A stretch of DNA of 64,000 nt from Sinomonas terrae (lineage in GTDB: Bacteria > Actinomycetota > Actinomycetes > Actinomycetales > Micrococcaceae). The stretch lies in assembly GCF_022539255.1 (NCBI RefSeq), contig NZ_JAKZBV010000001.1:806001-870000 (forward strand). The letters run 5' to 3'. The translations under genes were made by a program, and so were the position numbers. The notes below the pieces were generated by a model. It ran no database searches, was not told the origin of the DNA, and worked only from the letters and a program-made list of their open reading frames with translations. Of the stretch, positions 42,342 through 50,401 are shown one piece after another (the stretch's first letter is position 1; each line of letters opens with the position of its first letter).

Positions 42342-44540
42342 CTACGCGATCGGCTCCCGCGCACCGAGCGCGTCCGCAATGAACGCGTAGTCCCACGCCC
42401 GGTCCTTCCACTCCTCATATCGGCCCGAGGCCCCACCGTGGCCTGCGACCATCTCCGTCTTGAGCACGATCGGCTGCCCGCTGGTCGAGGCATCCCGGAG
42501 CGCTTGGACCCACTTCGCGGGCTCGACGTACAGCACGCGGGTGTCGTTGAAAGAGGTCACTGCCGCGACTCGGGGGTAGGCGGCCGGACGCACGTTCTCA
42601 TACGGCGTGTACGACTTCATATACGCGTACACCTCCGGATCCTCGATGGGGTTGCCCCATTCCTCCCACTCCAGGGCCGAGAGGGGCAGCTCGGGGTCGA
42701 GGATGGTCGTGAGGGCGTCGACGAACGGCACCTCCGCAACGGCTACCGCAAACTTCTCGGGAGCGAGGTTGAGCACGGCGCCGATCAGCAGCCCGCCCGC
42801 GGACCCGCCCATGCAGCCGATCCGCGCCGGGTCCGCCCAGCCCGAGGAGACGACCCAGTCGGTGGCCGCGACGAAGTCGCCGAAGGTGTTCTTCTTGCGC
42901 AGCTTCTTGCCGTCCTCGTACCACCGGCGTCCGAGTTCGCCGCCGCCGCGGATGTGGGCGATCACGAAGACGATCCCGCGGTCGAGCAGGCTCAGCCGCG
43001 CGATCCCGAAAGCCGGATCCATGCTGACCTCGTAGGAGCCGTAGCCGTAGACGAGCGCGGGGTTCGTCCCGCCAGGGCGGACCGACGCACGCCGCAGGAC
43101 CGACAGCGGGACCTGGGTGCCGTCGTCGGCCGTTGCCCACGCGCGCTCGGCCACATAGTCGCTGGGGTCGTAGCCCCCGAGCACCGGGGTCACCTTCCGC
43201 AGGAGCAACTCCCCGGTCGCGAGGACGTAGTCGTAGATTCGCGGAGGGGTGAAAAACGAGGTGTACCGCACCCGCACGAGCGGCGCGCGGTAGTCCGAGG
43301 CGCTTGCCCCGGCAGTGTACAGCTCCTCGCCGAAGGCAGGCTCCGCGAACGACGGCGCCTGCCCGCCTTCGCGCGATCCCTCGACGTGGGCGAAGACATC
43401 GTCGAGCGTTGCGAAGCGGACGGTTTCGATGGTGTCGCGCCTCAGGGAGAGGAGGAGATGGGTCGAGGTCACGTCCGCGCCCTCGATCTTCACGGCGTCG
43501 TCGTGCTCGACGACGGTGCGCCACTCCTGCTCGGCGAACGGCTTCGCGAACTCCTCGAGGGGCGCGAGCGAGACCATGTTGTTGAAGGCTGTGTTCTTGG
43601 AGGCCCTGCCCTGCCCGTTGTGCACGAGCAGGGCGTAGACCGCGCCGTCGTGCTCGAAGATCTCTGCGCTGTGGAGGATCCGCTCGCTCCGGGGGACGAG
43701 GACCGTGAGCGTGGCTGCCGGATCAGCGAGGTCGAGGTAGCGAGTCTCGCTGTACTCCGAGTTCCCGATGCTCACGAGGAGCCAGCGGCGATCGGACGAG
43801 AGGTCGATCGACGTCCACTGCGTGACGTCGTCCTCCTCGTACAGGACCTCGTCCTGCTCGGCTGGTGTGCCCAGCGTGTGGACGCGGATCTGGAAGGGCC
43901 TCCACGATTCGTCCGCGACGACGTAGAAGAGCCGGCGTCCGTCGGGCGAGAATTCGAGGCCATAGAAGACCCGCTCGATCGTTTCGGGGAGGTGCTCGCC
44001 CGTCCGCAGGTCCTTGATCCTCAGCGTGAACGTCTCATCGCCCGAGTTGTCCACGGCGTACGCATAGAGATGCCCGTCGCGTGTGAGCGCCGCGCCGCCG
44101 AGGGCGAAGAAGGGGTGCCCCTCGGCCTCGGCGTTGCCGTCCAGAAGGACCTGCTCGCCGTCGAGGGGGACGCCGGCGACGACGGCGGGCGGCGTCCAGG
44201 CTTCGAGCTCGCCGCCGTCTTCGCTCGCCGCCACGCGGCAGTACACCGGGTACTGCCTTCCCTCGACGGTGCGCGAGTAGTACCACCACTCGTCGAGCCT
44301 GCTCGGCACGGAGAGGTCGGTCTCCTGGGTGCGGCGCTTGATCTCGTCGAAGATCGCGTCCCGCAAGGGCTGCTGGTCCGCCGTGACGCTCTCGGTGTAC
44401 GCGTTCTCAGCCTCGAGATGGGCGACGACGTCCGGGTTCTCCTTGTCGCGCAGCCATTCATAGGGGTCGACGAACACGTCACCGTGACGCTCGCGCTGGG
44501 AAGGGACCTTGCGGGCGATGGGCGGGACCTCAACACTCAT
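42342..44540 (-). CDS. ptrB: S9 family oligopeptidase B
   Basis: The 732-residue serine peptidase has an N-terminal propeller (from about residue 70 to 420) and a C-terminal alpha/beta hydrolase domain. The catalytic serine is in RIGCMGGSAGGLLIGAV, and the histidine is in EMVAGHGGASGRYEEW. The opening RERHGDVFVDPYEWLRDKENPDV is typical of oligopeptidase B. It cuts short peptides in the cytoplasm, after basic residues in known members. The ATG at 44540 fits homologues; a GTG/ATG further upstream is unlikely. It stands alone between convergent and divergent neighbours. Confidence 0.93.
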   Translation of the reverse strand: MSVEVPPIARKVPSQRERHGDVFVDPYEWLRDKENPDVVAHLEAENAYTESVTADQQPLRDAIFDEIKRRTQETDLSVPSRLDEWWYYSRTVEGRQYPVYCRVAASEDGGELEAWTPPAVVAGVPLDGEQVLLDGNAEAEGHPFFALGGAALTRDGHLYAYAVDNSGDETFTLRIKDLRTGEHLPETIERVFYGLEFSPDGRRLFYVVADESWRPFQIRVHTLGTPAEQDEVLYEEDDVTQWTSIDLSSDRRWLLVSIGNSEYSETRYLDLADPAATLTVLVPRSERILHSAEIFEHDGAVYALLVHNGQGRASKNTAFNNMVSLAPLEEFAKPFAEQEWRTVVEHDDAVKIEGADVTSTHLLLSLRRDTIETVRFATLDDVFAHVEGSREGGQAPSFAEPAFGEELYTAGASASDYRAPLVRVRYTSFFTPPRIYDYVLATGELLLRKVTPVLGGYDPSDYVAERAWATADDGTQVPLSVLRRASVRPGGTNPALVYGYGSYEVSMDPAFGIARLSLLDRGIVFVIAHIRGGGELGRRWYEDGKKLRKKNTFGDFVAATDWVVSSGWADPARIGCMGGSAGGLLIGAVLNLAPEKFAVAVAEVPFVDALTTILDPELPLSALEWEEWGNPIEDPEVYAYMKSYTPYENVRPAAYPRVAAVTSFNDTRVLYVEPAKWVQALRDASTSGQPIVLKTEMVAGHGGASGRYEEWKDRAWDYAFIADALGAREPIA

Positions 44541-44639
44541 GAAGCCAACCCTAGCTACTGGGGTCACTCCTACCGTTCACCACTGAGAGACGGCTGGCGT
44601 ACCACTGATTTTTGGATCGCCACCACTTAGTTCCGTTCC

Positions 44640-45689
44640 TTACTTCCCGTTCGCCAGATTGTTGGCGACAACGTATTTCGGGACCGTCCCTTGGGCCATG
44701 GCATCCGCAAGACCGGTCGTCGCGGCCTGGTTCAGGATCACGATCGACTGCCCGTCGGTCGACCAGCCCGTCCCGCCCGTCGGAAGCGTGAACGTGGCGA
44801 TGTCCTTGGGGCGCACGTTGACGAGTTCGAGTCCGAGCGATGCGACGGCCGAGGCGGTGAGGCCCGAATCGACCGTGAGGTACGGGGAGAAGCCGTTGAC
44901 CGCGTTCGCGAGAGTGACCGGATTCGCGAGGGTCTGGGGAGTCGCGATCTTGGACACGAGGGCCTTCATGAAGGCCTGCTGGTCGCGCACGCGCTGGTAG
45001 TCCCCATCGGCGAAGGCGTAGCGCTCGCGGACGAACGCGAGCGCCTGTTCCCCGTTCATCGTCTGGGGGCCGGCGTTGAAGTGGATGTCCGAGGTCTGGC
45101 TCGCGGTGAAGGCCTTCTGGACGTCGACGGTGACCCCGCCGACGGCGTCGGTGAGGCCCTTGAACCCCTCGAAGTCCACGAAGGCGACGTGGTCCAGGCG
45201 CTGCCCGAGCAAGGCCTCGACGGTCTGGACCATGAGCGGGACCCCGCCGAAGGCGAGTGCCGCGTTGATCTTGGCCGAGCCGTGGTCCGGAATGGGGACC
45301 CACAGGTCTCGCATGATCGAGATGACGTAGACCTGCTGCCGGTCCTCCGGGATATGGACGAGCATCATGGTGTCCGAGCGCTGATTCGATGGCGCCCCGG
45401 ACTCCGCGGTCGCGCTGGTCGCCCCTCGGCTGTCGGAGCCGACGAGCAGGATGTTCACGGGCCTCTTGCCGTCTGGCCCCGGATGTGGCTCCGCGGGGCG
45501 GGATGATTCTTGGGGGAACGCGTTCGGAAGCTTCTTGGTGTTGGTGTCGAAGCTCTGGGAGAGGCTCCCGAGGTAGATGATTGCGGCCACCGCCGCGAGC
45601 ACGACGACGAGCAGCGCACCCAGCAAGACGAACGCGGCCGTCCGCTTCCTCTTCCTTCTCGAACGGGTCGCCGGGGAGGGGGCGGTCAT
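44640..45689 (-). CDS. LytR-CpsA-Psr (LCP) family glycopolymer transferase
   Basis: The 349-residue protein has a basic cytoplasmic head (RSRRKRKR), one membrane helix (FVLLGALLVVVLAAVAAIIYL) and an extracellular LCP domain. Conserved blocks include VNILLVGSDSRG, RSDTMMLVHIPEDRQQVYVISIMRDLWVPIPDHG, KINAALAFGGVPLMVQTVE and RYAFADGDYQRVRDQQAFM, with the arginines that hold the lipid pyrophosphate. LCP enzymes join secondary polymers or capsules to peptidoglycan. It is divergent (about 95 bp) from the PqqD-like/BY-kinase run, which suggests shared work on surface polysaccharide. Confidence 0.93.
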   Translation of the reverse strand: MTAPSPATRSRRKRKRTAAFVLLGALLVVVLAAVAAIIYLGSLSQSFDTNTKKLPNAFPQESSRPAEPHPGPDGKRPVNILLVGSDSRGATSATAESGAPSNQRSDTMMLVHIPEDRQQVYVISIMRDLWVPIPDHGSAKINAALAFGGVPLMVQTVEALLGQRLDHVAFVDFEGFKGLTDAVGGVTVDVQKAFTASQTSDIHFNAGPQTMNGEQALAFVRERYAFADGDYQRVRDQQAFMKALVSKIATPQTLANPVTLANAVNGFSPYLTVDSGLTASAVASLGLELVNVRPKDIATFTLPTGGTGWSTDGQSIVILNQAATTGLADAMAQGTVPKYVVANNLANGK

Positions 45690-45784
45690 GATGCCTCACT
45701 TTTCGTGGCTGGGCGGCGGACGAGATCAGTCTGCCCCTGAGGGCTGTCTGGGGGCCTTTCGAGGGCTTTGACGGAAGGGAAATG

Positions 45785-46090
45785 ATGCCGATCTGGCGCA
45801 GAAGTGGCTTGGTTGCCGAGGTCCTCGGTGACGGGGGCGAATCAGTCGCGCTGCTCAATCTCCGCGCGAACCGACCCATCGTCCTGAAGGGTTCGGCGAT
45901 GGTCATCTGGTCCCTCGTTGACGGAGTCCGCACCGACGGGGACATACTCGCCGAACTGCGTGACGAGTATGGGACGGAGGCGCCACCCGATCTCGAGGCA
46001 CAGCTCGCCGCCTTCCTCGGCCAGCTCGCGGAGCAGGGGCTCGTGGAAGCGGTGCCCGCCGAAACCGTGGAACCGGAGGCGGCCCGGTGA
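45785..46090 (+). CDS. PqqD-like (RRE fold) protein
   Basis: The 101-residue protein matches the PqqD fold. It has an N-terminal strand pair (LVAEVLGDGGESVALLNLRA), ANRPIVLKGSAMVIWSLVDG and a helical wing (GDILAELRDEYGTEAPPDLEAQLAAFLGQLAEQGLV). Proteins of this fold bind peptide leaders in PQQ and RiPP pathways, and also appear as orphans near sugar-polymer genes. The second ATG (45785) is favoured because GGAAGGG is 5 bases ahead. It overlaps the HPr-kinase-like gene by 4 bases (GTGA). No precursor peptide, radical SAM or cyclase gene is present. Confidence 0.85.
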   Translation: MPIWRRSGLVAEVLGDGGESVALLNLRANRPIVLKGSAMVIWSLVDGVRTDGDILAELRDEYGTEAPPDLEAQLAAFLGQLAEQGLVEAVPAETVEPEAAR

Positions 46091-47328
46091 GGCTCCGGAT
46101 CCTGGGCGCGGCCCTCTCGGTTGTCTTCGACTCAGGCGTGAGTGCGGATGAGCGGGACGAGCTGCGGCGGGCCTGGTCGAGGTGCCTCGAGGAGGGGGAG
46201 GAACAGGCGAGCTACGACAGCGCGGTTCAAAACAGCGCGCTTCGAAACAGCGCGCTTCGAAACAGCGTGCTTCGAAACAGCGCGGTGCAAGGCGGCAGTC
46301 CCCGAACCTTCCGCGCGCGGATCCTGGCGGGACCCGCCGTCGTGCCCGTCTCGGGTGCTACCTTCGAGGGCTTCGCCGCGGACCTCACGAGCGCCCTGAC
46401 CTTGGCTGCGATCGAGCAGCGCAGTGGCCAGCTGCTCATGCTGCATGCCTCGGGCCTTTCGGATCCGGGCACGGGCCGCACCGCCGCGCTCGTGGGGCCG
46501 TCCGGAATCGGGAAGACGACGGCGACGCGGGTGCTCGCCCGCGGTCTGGGCTATGTGAGCGACGAGACGGTCGGCGTCGAACTGTCCGGCGCCGTCGTCC
46601 CGTACCCGAAGCCGCTCTCGGTCATCGTCGACGAGCCGCCCGCCCCGAAACGGCAGCTTGGCCCCGATGCGCTAGGGCTGGGCGACACCCCCGCTCAGGG
46701 GAGCCTCGGCGCCCTCGTCCTGCTGGAACGTGAGCGCGCACCGGCCCGGGCCGGACGGCCTGCGGAAGTGCGCCGGCCTGCGGAAGTGCGCCGGCCTGCG
46801 GAAGTGCGGCCGCTCAGCCATGCCGAAGCGATCGTGGGCCTCGCGCCGCACACGTCGTCTCTCGGAAAGCTGCGCCACCCACTCCAGCGGCTTTGCCGGC
46901 TCCTCGACTCGTGCGGCGGCGCCGTGAGCGCGGTCTACGGCGAGGCGGAGGAGCTCGCGGCCCTCATCCCGAGCCTCCTCGCTCGTCCGGCCGTCTCAGG
47001 CGGGTGGGCTCCCGCCGTCGTCCCCAGCCCCCAAGCGGACGACGGCGACCTGCCGACCGGCCGCCTGAATCGGGGCGACGTCGTCGACGCCGTCGAGGTC
47101 ACAGTCCCGGGCGGGGGAGGGACGGAGTTGCTCGTCATGGTCGGGCAGCGGGTCCTGCGGCTCGGCGGCATCGCCCCGGCCCTCTGGCGCGCCCTGCGCT
47201 CGCCGGCCCGGTTCGAAGACCTCCCAACGAGAATTGCCCCGGAAGTGGGACTGCCTGCCGGCTACGAGGAGGCGCTCTCGGACGCGGTCGAGCTCCTAGG
47301 GGACTACGGGGTGCTCACACGGAGCTGA
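46087..47328 (+). CDS. HPr kinase-like P-loop ATPase with in-frame repeats
   Basis: This 413-residue protein has a single Walker A loop, LVGPSGIGKTTATRVLARG (residues about 135-153), set after LMLHASGLSD as in HprK/PEPCK-like kinases. It lacks the CBS or N-terminal domain of true HPr kinase, and the second half is of low recognisability. Two low-complexity insertions arise from DNA repeats: RNSAL-type units (residues about 46-70) and RPAEVR-type units (about 224-241). It starts with GTG coupled to the PqqD-like gene. A PqqD/HprK-like pair is known from lasso-peptide clusters, but here a BY-kinase follows 17 bp downstream. Confidence 0.75.
   Translation: MRLRILGAALSVVFDSGVSADERDELRRAWSRCLEEGEEQASYDSAVQNSALRNSALRNSVLRNSAVQGGSPRTFRARILAGPAVVPVSGATFEGFAADLTSALTLAAIEQRSGQLLMLHASGLSDPGTGRTAALVGPSGIGKTTATRVLARGLGYVSDETVGVELSGAVVPYPKPLSVIVDEPPAPKRQLGPDALGLGDTPAQGSLGALVLLERERAPARAGRPAEVRRPAEVRRPAEVRPLSHAEAIVGLAPHTSSLGKLRHPLQRLCRLLDSCGGAVSAVYGEAEELAALIPSLLARPAVSGGWAPAVVPSPQADDGDLPTGRLNRGDVVDAVEVTVPGGGGTELLVMVGQRVLRLGGIAPALWRALRSPARFEDLPTRIAPEVGLPAGYEEALSDAVELLGDYGVLTRS
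46221..46295. repeat. In-frame 15-bp tandem repeat in the HPr kinase-like gene
   Basis: Five copies from 46221 of a unit close to CGCGCTTCGAAACAG encode RNSAL-like pentapeptides. Copies 2 and 3 are identical. Confidence 0.92.
46756..46809. repeat. In-frame 18-bp tandem repeat in the HPr kinase-like gene
   Basis: Three nearly identical copies (46756, 46774, 46792) of CGGCCTGCGGAAGTGCGC encode RPAEVR hexapeptides. Confidence 0.92.
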
Positions 47329-47345
47329 GACAGGCCCGGGTTTAG

Positions 47346-48863
47346 ATGAACCTTGTGCAAAATTCATTCCAAGACGACAGCGCCGCGGATGGGCGGGGCA
47401 TGACCCTCGCGGACTACCTCGCGGTGGCCCGCAGGTATTGGCTCGGGATCCTGCTCTTCGTTGCCGTCGCGACGGCCGGCGCCTTCGGCTGGTACCTCGT
47501 GCAGCCCCGCGTCTACGAGGCGCAGTCGAACGGGATGGTCGTGACCGGCGGATCGGAGAACCTCAACCTCTCCCTCGCCGGAGACAACCTCTCGAAGTCG
47601 AAGGCGAAGAGCTACCGCTCGCTCGCCGACTCGCTCCTCGTCGCCGAGCGAGTCGTCAAGGAGCTGGGCATCAGCACCTCGGCCCAGGCGATCGCAGGCA
47701 CAGTCAAGGTCACAGTCCCGGTCGACTCGTCCGAGCTCCAGGTGATCGCTACCTCTTCTGACCCCGTCCAGGCCAAGGAGGTCGCGGATGCGTGGGTCTC
47801 GGCGCTTGCGGCTCAGGTCTACGAGATCGAGAAGTCGATGTCGAGCACGGGCTCCGAGCCGGCCACGAAGGTCGTCCCGCTCGCGAAGGCCACGGTGCCA
47901 ACGGCACCCGTTTCGCCGAACCTCCGGCTCGCGCTAGGGGCTGGGGCAGCGGGCGGCCTCGTGCTTGGCCTCGTCTACGCGCTCGTGCGCAACGTCCTCG
48001 ACCGGCGCATCCGGGCTGCTGCCGAGGTCGAGCGGCGCTTCCACGTGCCCGTCGTCGGAACGCTCCCGCGGGACAAGCGCCTCGTCGGCGAGACGCGCGT
48101 CCTCGACATCCATGGGACCGGCGCGGGGCACGCGATGGGCGAGGCGCTCCGGGAACTGCGTACGAACCTGCACTTCATCGACGTCGACAACCCACCGCGG
48201 GTCCTCCTCGTCACCAGTTCGCTGCCGTCCGAGGGCAAGTCCACGGTCATCGGCAACCTCGCGGCAACGATCGCGGCGGCGGGCGAGGAGGTCATCGTCG
48301 TCGACGCCGACCTTCGCCGGCCTACGGCTCACAAGGTCTTCGGCGTGATCGGGGATGCCGGCATGACCGACGTCCTGACCGGCCGCGCGAGCATCGACGA
48401 GGTGCTTCAGGAGTGGGGCCCCATGCCTCAGCTCAAGATCCTCGCCGCGGGGCGAATCCCCCCGAACCCGTCAGAACTCCTCGGCTCGCGCGCGATGCAG
48501 CATCTCCTCGAGGAGCTGTCCCAACGGGCTGTTGTGCTCATCGACACGCCGCCTCTCCTGCCTGTCACCGACGCCGCGGTACTCTCCCGGGCGGCGGACG
48601 GGACCCTCGTGGTCGCGCGGGCGCGGAAGACGACGACGGACAGCCTCCAGCGGGCGCTCGGGAACCTAGGCCGCGTGCGGGGGCGAGTCCTCGGGGTCAT
48701 CCTCAACTGTGTCCCGCCCAAGGGCCCGGACACGTACGGTTACGGCTACTACGGCACCTACACCAGCAAGCCCGAACGCCGCAAAGGTCGCTCCAGCGGA
48801 GGTCAGGGCTCCTCTGCCCCTGAGCCCGTTCCAGCGTTCAGAGGCAGGCGCTCGGCGAGCTGA
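47346..48863 (+). CDS. Polysaccharide co-polymerase / tyrosine autokinase (Wzz-BY-kinase)
   Basis: The 505-residue protein joins an N-terminal Wzz domain to a C-terminal BY-kinase. Two membrane helices (YWLGILLFVAVATAGAFGWYL and LALGAGAAGGLVLGLVYALV) bracket an external loop. The kinase has Walker A' SSLPSEGKSTVIGNLA (near residue 295), VIVVDADLRRP and VLIDTPPLLPVTDA, and a tyrosine cluster near the end (TYGYGYYGTYTS) for autophosphorylation. Such proteins set chain length and export of surface polysaccharides. The start may be ATG 47346 or ATG 47400. Its last 61 bases overlap the convergent LMW phosphatase gene. Confidence 0.93.
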   Translation: MNLVQNSFQDDSAADGRGMTLADYLAVARRYWLGILLFVAVATAGAFGWYLVQPRVYEAQSNGMVVTGGSENLNLSLAGDNLSKSKAKSYRSLADSLLVAERVVKELGISTSAQAIAGTVKVTVPVDSSELQVIATSSDPVQAKEVADAWVSALAAQVYEIEKSMSSTGSEPATKVVPLAKATVPTAPVSPNLRLALGAGAAGGLVLGLVYALVRNVLDRRIRAAAEVERRFHVPVVGTLPRDKRLVGETRVLDIHGTGAGHAMGEALRELRTNLHFIDVDNPPRVLLVTSSLPSEGKSTVIGNLAATIAAAGEEVIVVDADLRRPTAHKVFGVIGDAGMTDVLTGRASIDEVLQEWGPMPQLKILAAGRIPPNPSELLGSRAMQHLLEELSQRAVVLIDTPPLLPVTDAAVLSRAADGTLVVARARKTTTDSLQRALGNLGRVRGRVLGVILNCVPPKGPDTYGYGYYGTYTSKPERRKGRSSGGQGSSAPEPVPAFRGRRSAS

Positions 48864-49498
48864 CGGCGTTCCGCTTCCCGCAGCGCGGCCCGGCTTTCGC
48901 CGGGGAACGCGCGGCGACGCCGACGGGGGAGAGCCGCTCGGATCAGGGTGCTGACGGGCGGGACGAGCTCCTCGGCCATCCGATCGTAGGCCGAGGCGTC
49001 GAGCCCGAAGGGGTCGGCAACGTCGTTGAGGCCGGGCTCGTCGAGGCGCACCTGATGGCGGATCCTGTCGCCGTCGGCCACGTACCGCCGCCATGCATCC
49101 TGCACCGTCTCCCTGGTCGAGGGGCCGGGCAGGATCTCGACGAGGCGTGCGAACTCGCGCAACGTGAACGTGCGCTTGAGGGCCGAGGGGGACAGCGCAA
49201 GGAGAGGGCCCCGGTGTTCCTCGGCCATGATCAGCACGAGATCCGCCTCGGCGACATGCTGCTGGGCGAGCTGCCGGGCCTCGAACGTGTCGAGGCTCGA
49301 GCCGAGCTGGGCAGCGATCGCCACTGATCTCGGATGGGCCGGCTGCCCGGCAAGCGCTCGAACGCCAGCGCTCGTGACGGCGAAAGCGCCCGGCGCGGCC
49401 TCATCGAGGCCGGACTGAAGGAGCCGCTCGGCCAGAGGGGACCGGCAGATGTTCCCGGTGCAGACGGTGAGGATGCGGAAAGGAGTTCCGTCGCTCAT
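48803..49498 (-). CDS. Low-molecular-weight protein-tyrosine phosphatase
   Basis: The 231-residue enzyme has the active-site loop TVCTGNICRSPLAE (C13, R19). A C-terminal DPFG segment (NDVADPFGLDASAYDRM) holds the general-acid aspartate. It extends past the usual 150 residues with an Arg-rich tail, part of which is coded across the end of the kinase gene. LMW phosphatases of this type remove phosphate from BY-kinases, so the convergent partner encoded opposite is the natural substrate. It starts 5 bp after the signal peptidase stop and is probably cotranscribed with it. Confidence 0.93.
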   Translation of the reverse strand: MSDGTPFRILTVCTGNICRSPLAERLLQSGLDEAAPGAFAVTSAGVRALAGQPAHPRSVAIAAQLGSSLDTFEARQLAQQHVAEADLVLIMAEEHRGPLLALSPSALKRTFTLREFARLVEILPGPSTRETVQDAWRRYVADGDRIRHQVRLDEPGLNDVADPFGLDASAYDRMAEELVPPVSTLIRAALPRRRRRAFPGESRAALREAERRQLAERLPLNAGTGSGAEEP

Positions 49499-49502
49499 CG
49501 CT

Positions 49503-50264
49503 TCACGCTAGCACCCCAGCCCGCCAAATGGGCCAGACGCGAAGGGCCACCCGCCCGACCATTGCCGAGGCGGGGACGGTCCGCATGCAGGGATCCGGTG
49601 GGGACGGGACCCGGCAGGCGAGCGACGAGTCGGCGGACGCCGAGCGATGGTCGCCGAGGAGCACGAGTTCGCCGGGTGGCACCTTGAAAGGGCGGAAACA
49701 GCGGGCGGAGCGCGGCGTCGTCGTGCAGTCGAGCCGGCCGGGCACGAACGGGAGATCGAGCGTGACATACGGCTCGTCGACGCCAACGCCGTCCCGTTCG
49801 AGCCGACCGGCGGCATCGCAGCAGGCGATTGTCTGCCCACCCTGCGCGACGATCCGCTTGACGAGGTAGCTGCGGCTCGAAGGCCCGATGCCCGTGAGAT
49901 CGCCGAAGGCGCGCGCGACATCGCCGACCGCGCCGGGAAGGCCCCCGCCGGAGGGAAGGCCGCCGCCGGCGGGGAGCGCCCTGCCGTCGTCCGTCTTCTC
50001 TCCGGCCCATCCCGCGGGCCGGACCACGACGACGACGTCGCCCACCTGAGGGGCCTTTCCGAGGCGCGTGGAGAGGCGGTCGGCGAGGATCCAGTCGCCC
50101 CCGCGCGGGCTGCCGCTGAGCGTCGGCTCCATGGACGCGGACGGTACGCGATACAGCTTCACGAGGAACGCCTGAACGAGCGAGACCACGAGGAGGGCCG
50201 CGAGGGCGTGGGAGGCGAAACGCAGCCAAGCGGGCGTGGTCTTTCGCCGGCGACGGGGGTCCAT
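49503..50264 (-). CDS. lepB: Type I signal peptidase (S26 family)
   Basis: The 253-residue membrane protein has one N-terminal helix (SHALAALLVVSLVQAFLV). The catalytic serine is in YRVPSASMEPTL (S44), the catalytic lysine is in SYLVKRIVAQGG, and the late block LVLLGDHRSASADS is the family box E. The insert between them includes a Gly-rich GGGLP repeat. It cleaves signal peptides of exported proteins. The ATG at 50264 gives the usual short cytoplasmic head. It may be a second copy linked to the surface polymer locus. Confidence 0.92.
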   Translation of the reverse strand: MDPRRRRKTTPAWLRFASHALAALLVVSLVQAFLVKLYRVPSASMEPTLSGSPRGGDWILADRLSTRLGKAPQVGDVVVVVRPAGWAGEKTDDGRALPAGGGLPSGGGLPGAVGDVARAFGDLTGIGPSSRSYLVKRIVAQGGQTIACCDAAGRLERDGVGVDEPYVTLDLPFVPGRLDCTTTPRSARCFRPFKVPPGELVLLGDHRSASADSSLACRVPSPPDPCMRTVPASAMVGRVALRVWPIWRAGVLA

Positions 50265-50362
50265 TCGCCCGAAGGTAGCAGCGAAGAAGAGCACGGACTG
50301 CGGCGTGCTGATTGCCTCCGTAGGCAGCACGTACGGCTTGACGCCTGTCCGCCGGTCCACAT

Positions 50363-50384
50363 ATTCTGAACGAACGGTCGGTAA
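50363..50384. promoter_or_regulatory. PaaR-like operator upstream of paaABCDE
   Basis: Read on the minus strand, this 22-bp site begins TTACCGACCGTTCG, sharing GAACGAACGGTCGGTAATT (plus strand) with the thiolase operon site. It lies 17 bp before the paaA start, overlapping the expected promoter. Confidence 0.78.
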
Positions 50385-50401
50385 TTATTTGAGGAGGAGC
50401 T

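Noticed and set aside
42438..44630. Plus-strand open frame opposite the oligopeptidase gene
   Set aside because: Shadow frame; the minus strand carries the catalytic Ser and His motifs of oligopeptidase B.
45785..46090. PQQ cofactor biosynthesis
   Set aside because: Only a PqqD-fold protein is present; no pqqA, pqqB, pqqC or pqqE genes are in view.
45785..47328. Lasso peptide cluster
   Set aside because: No precursor, B2 transglutaminase-like protease or asparagine-synthase-like cyclase is found beside the PqqD/HprK-like pair.
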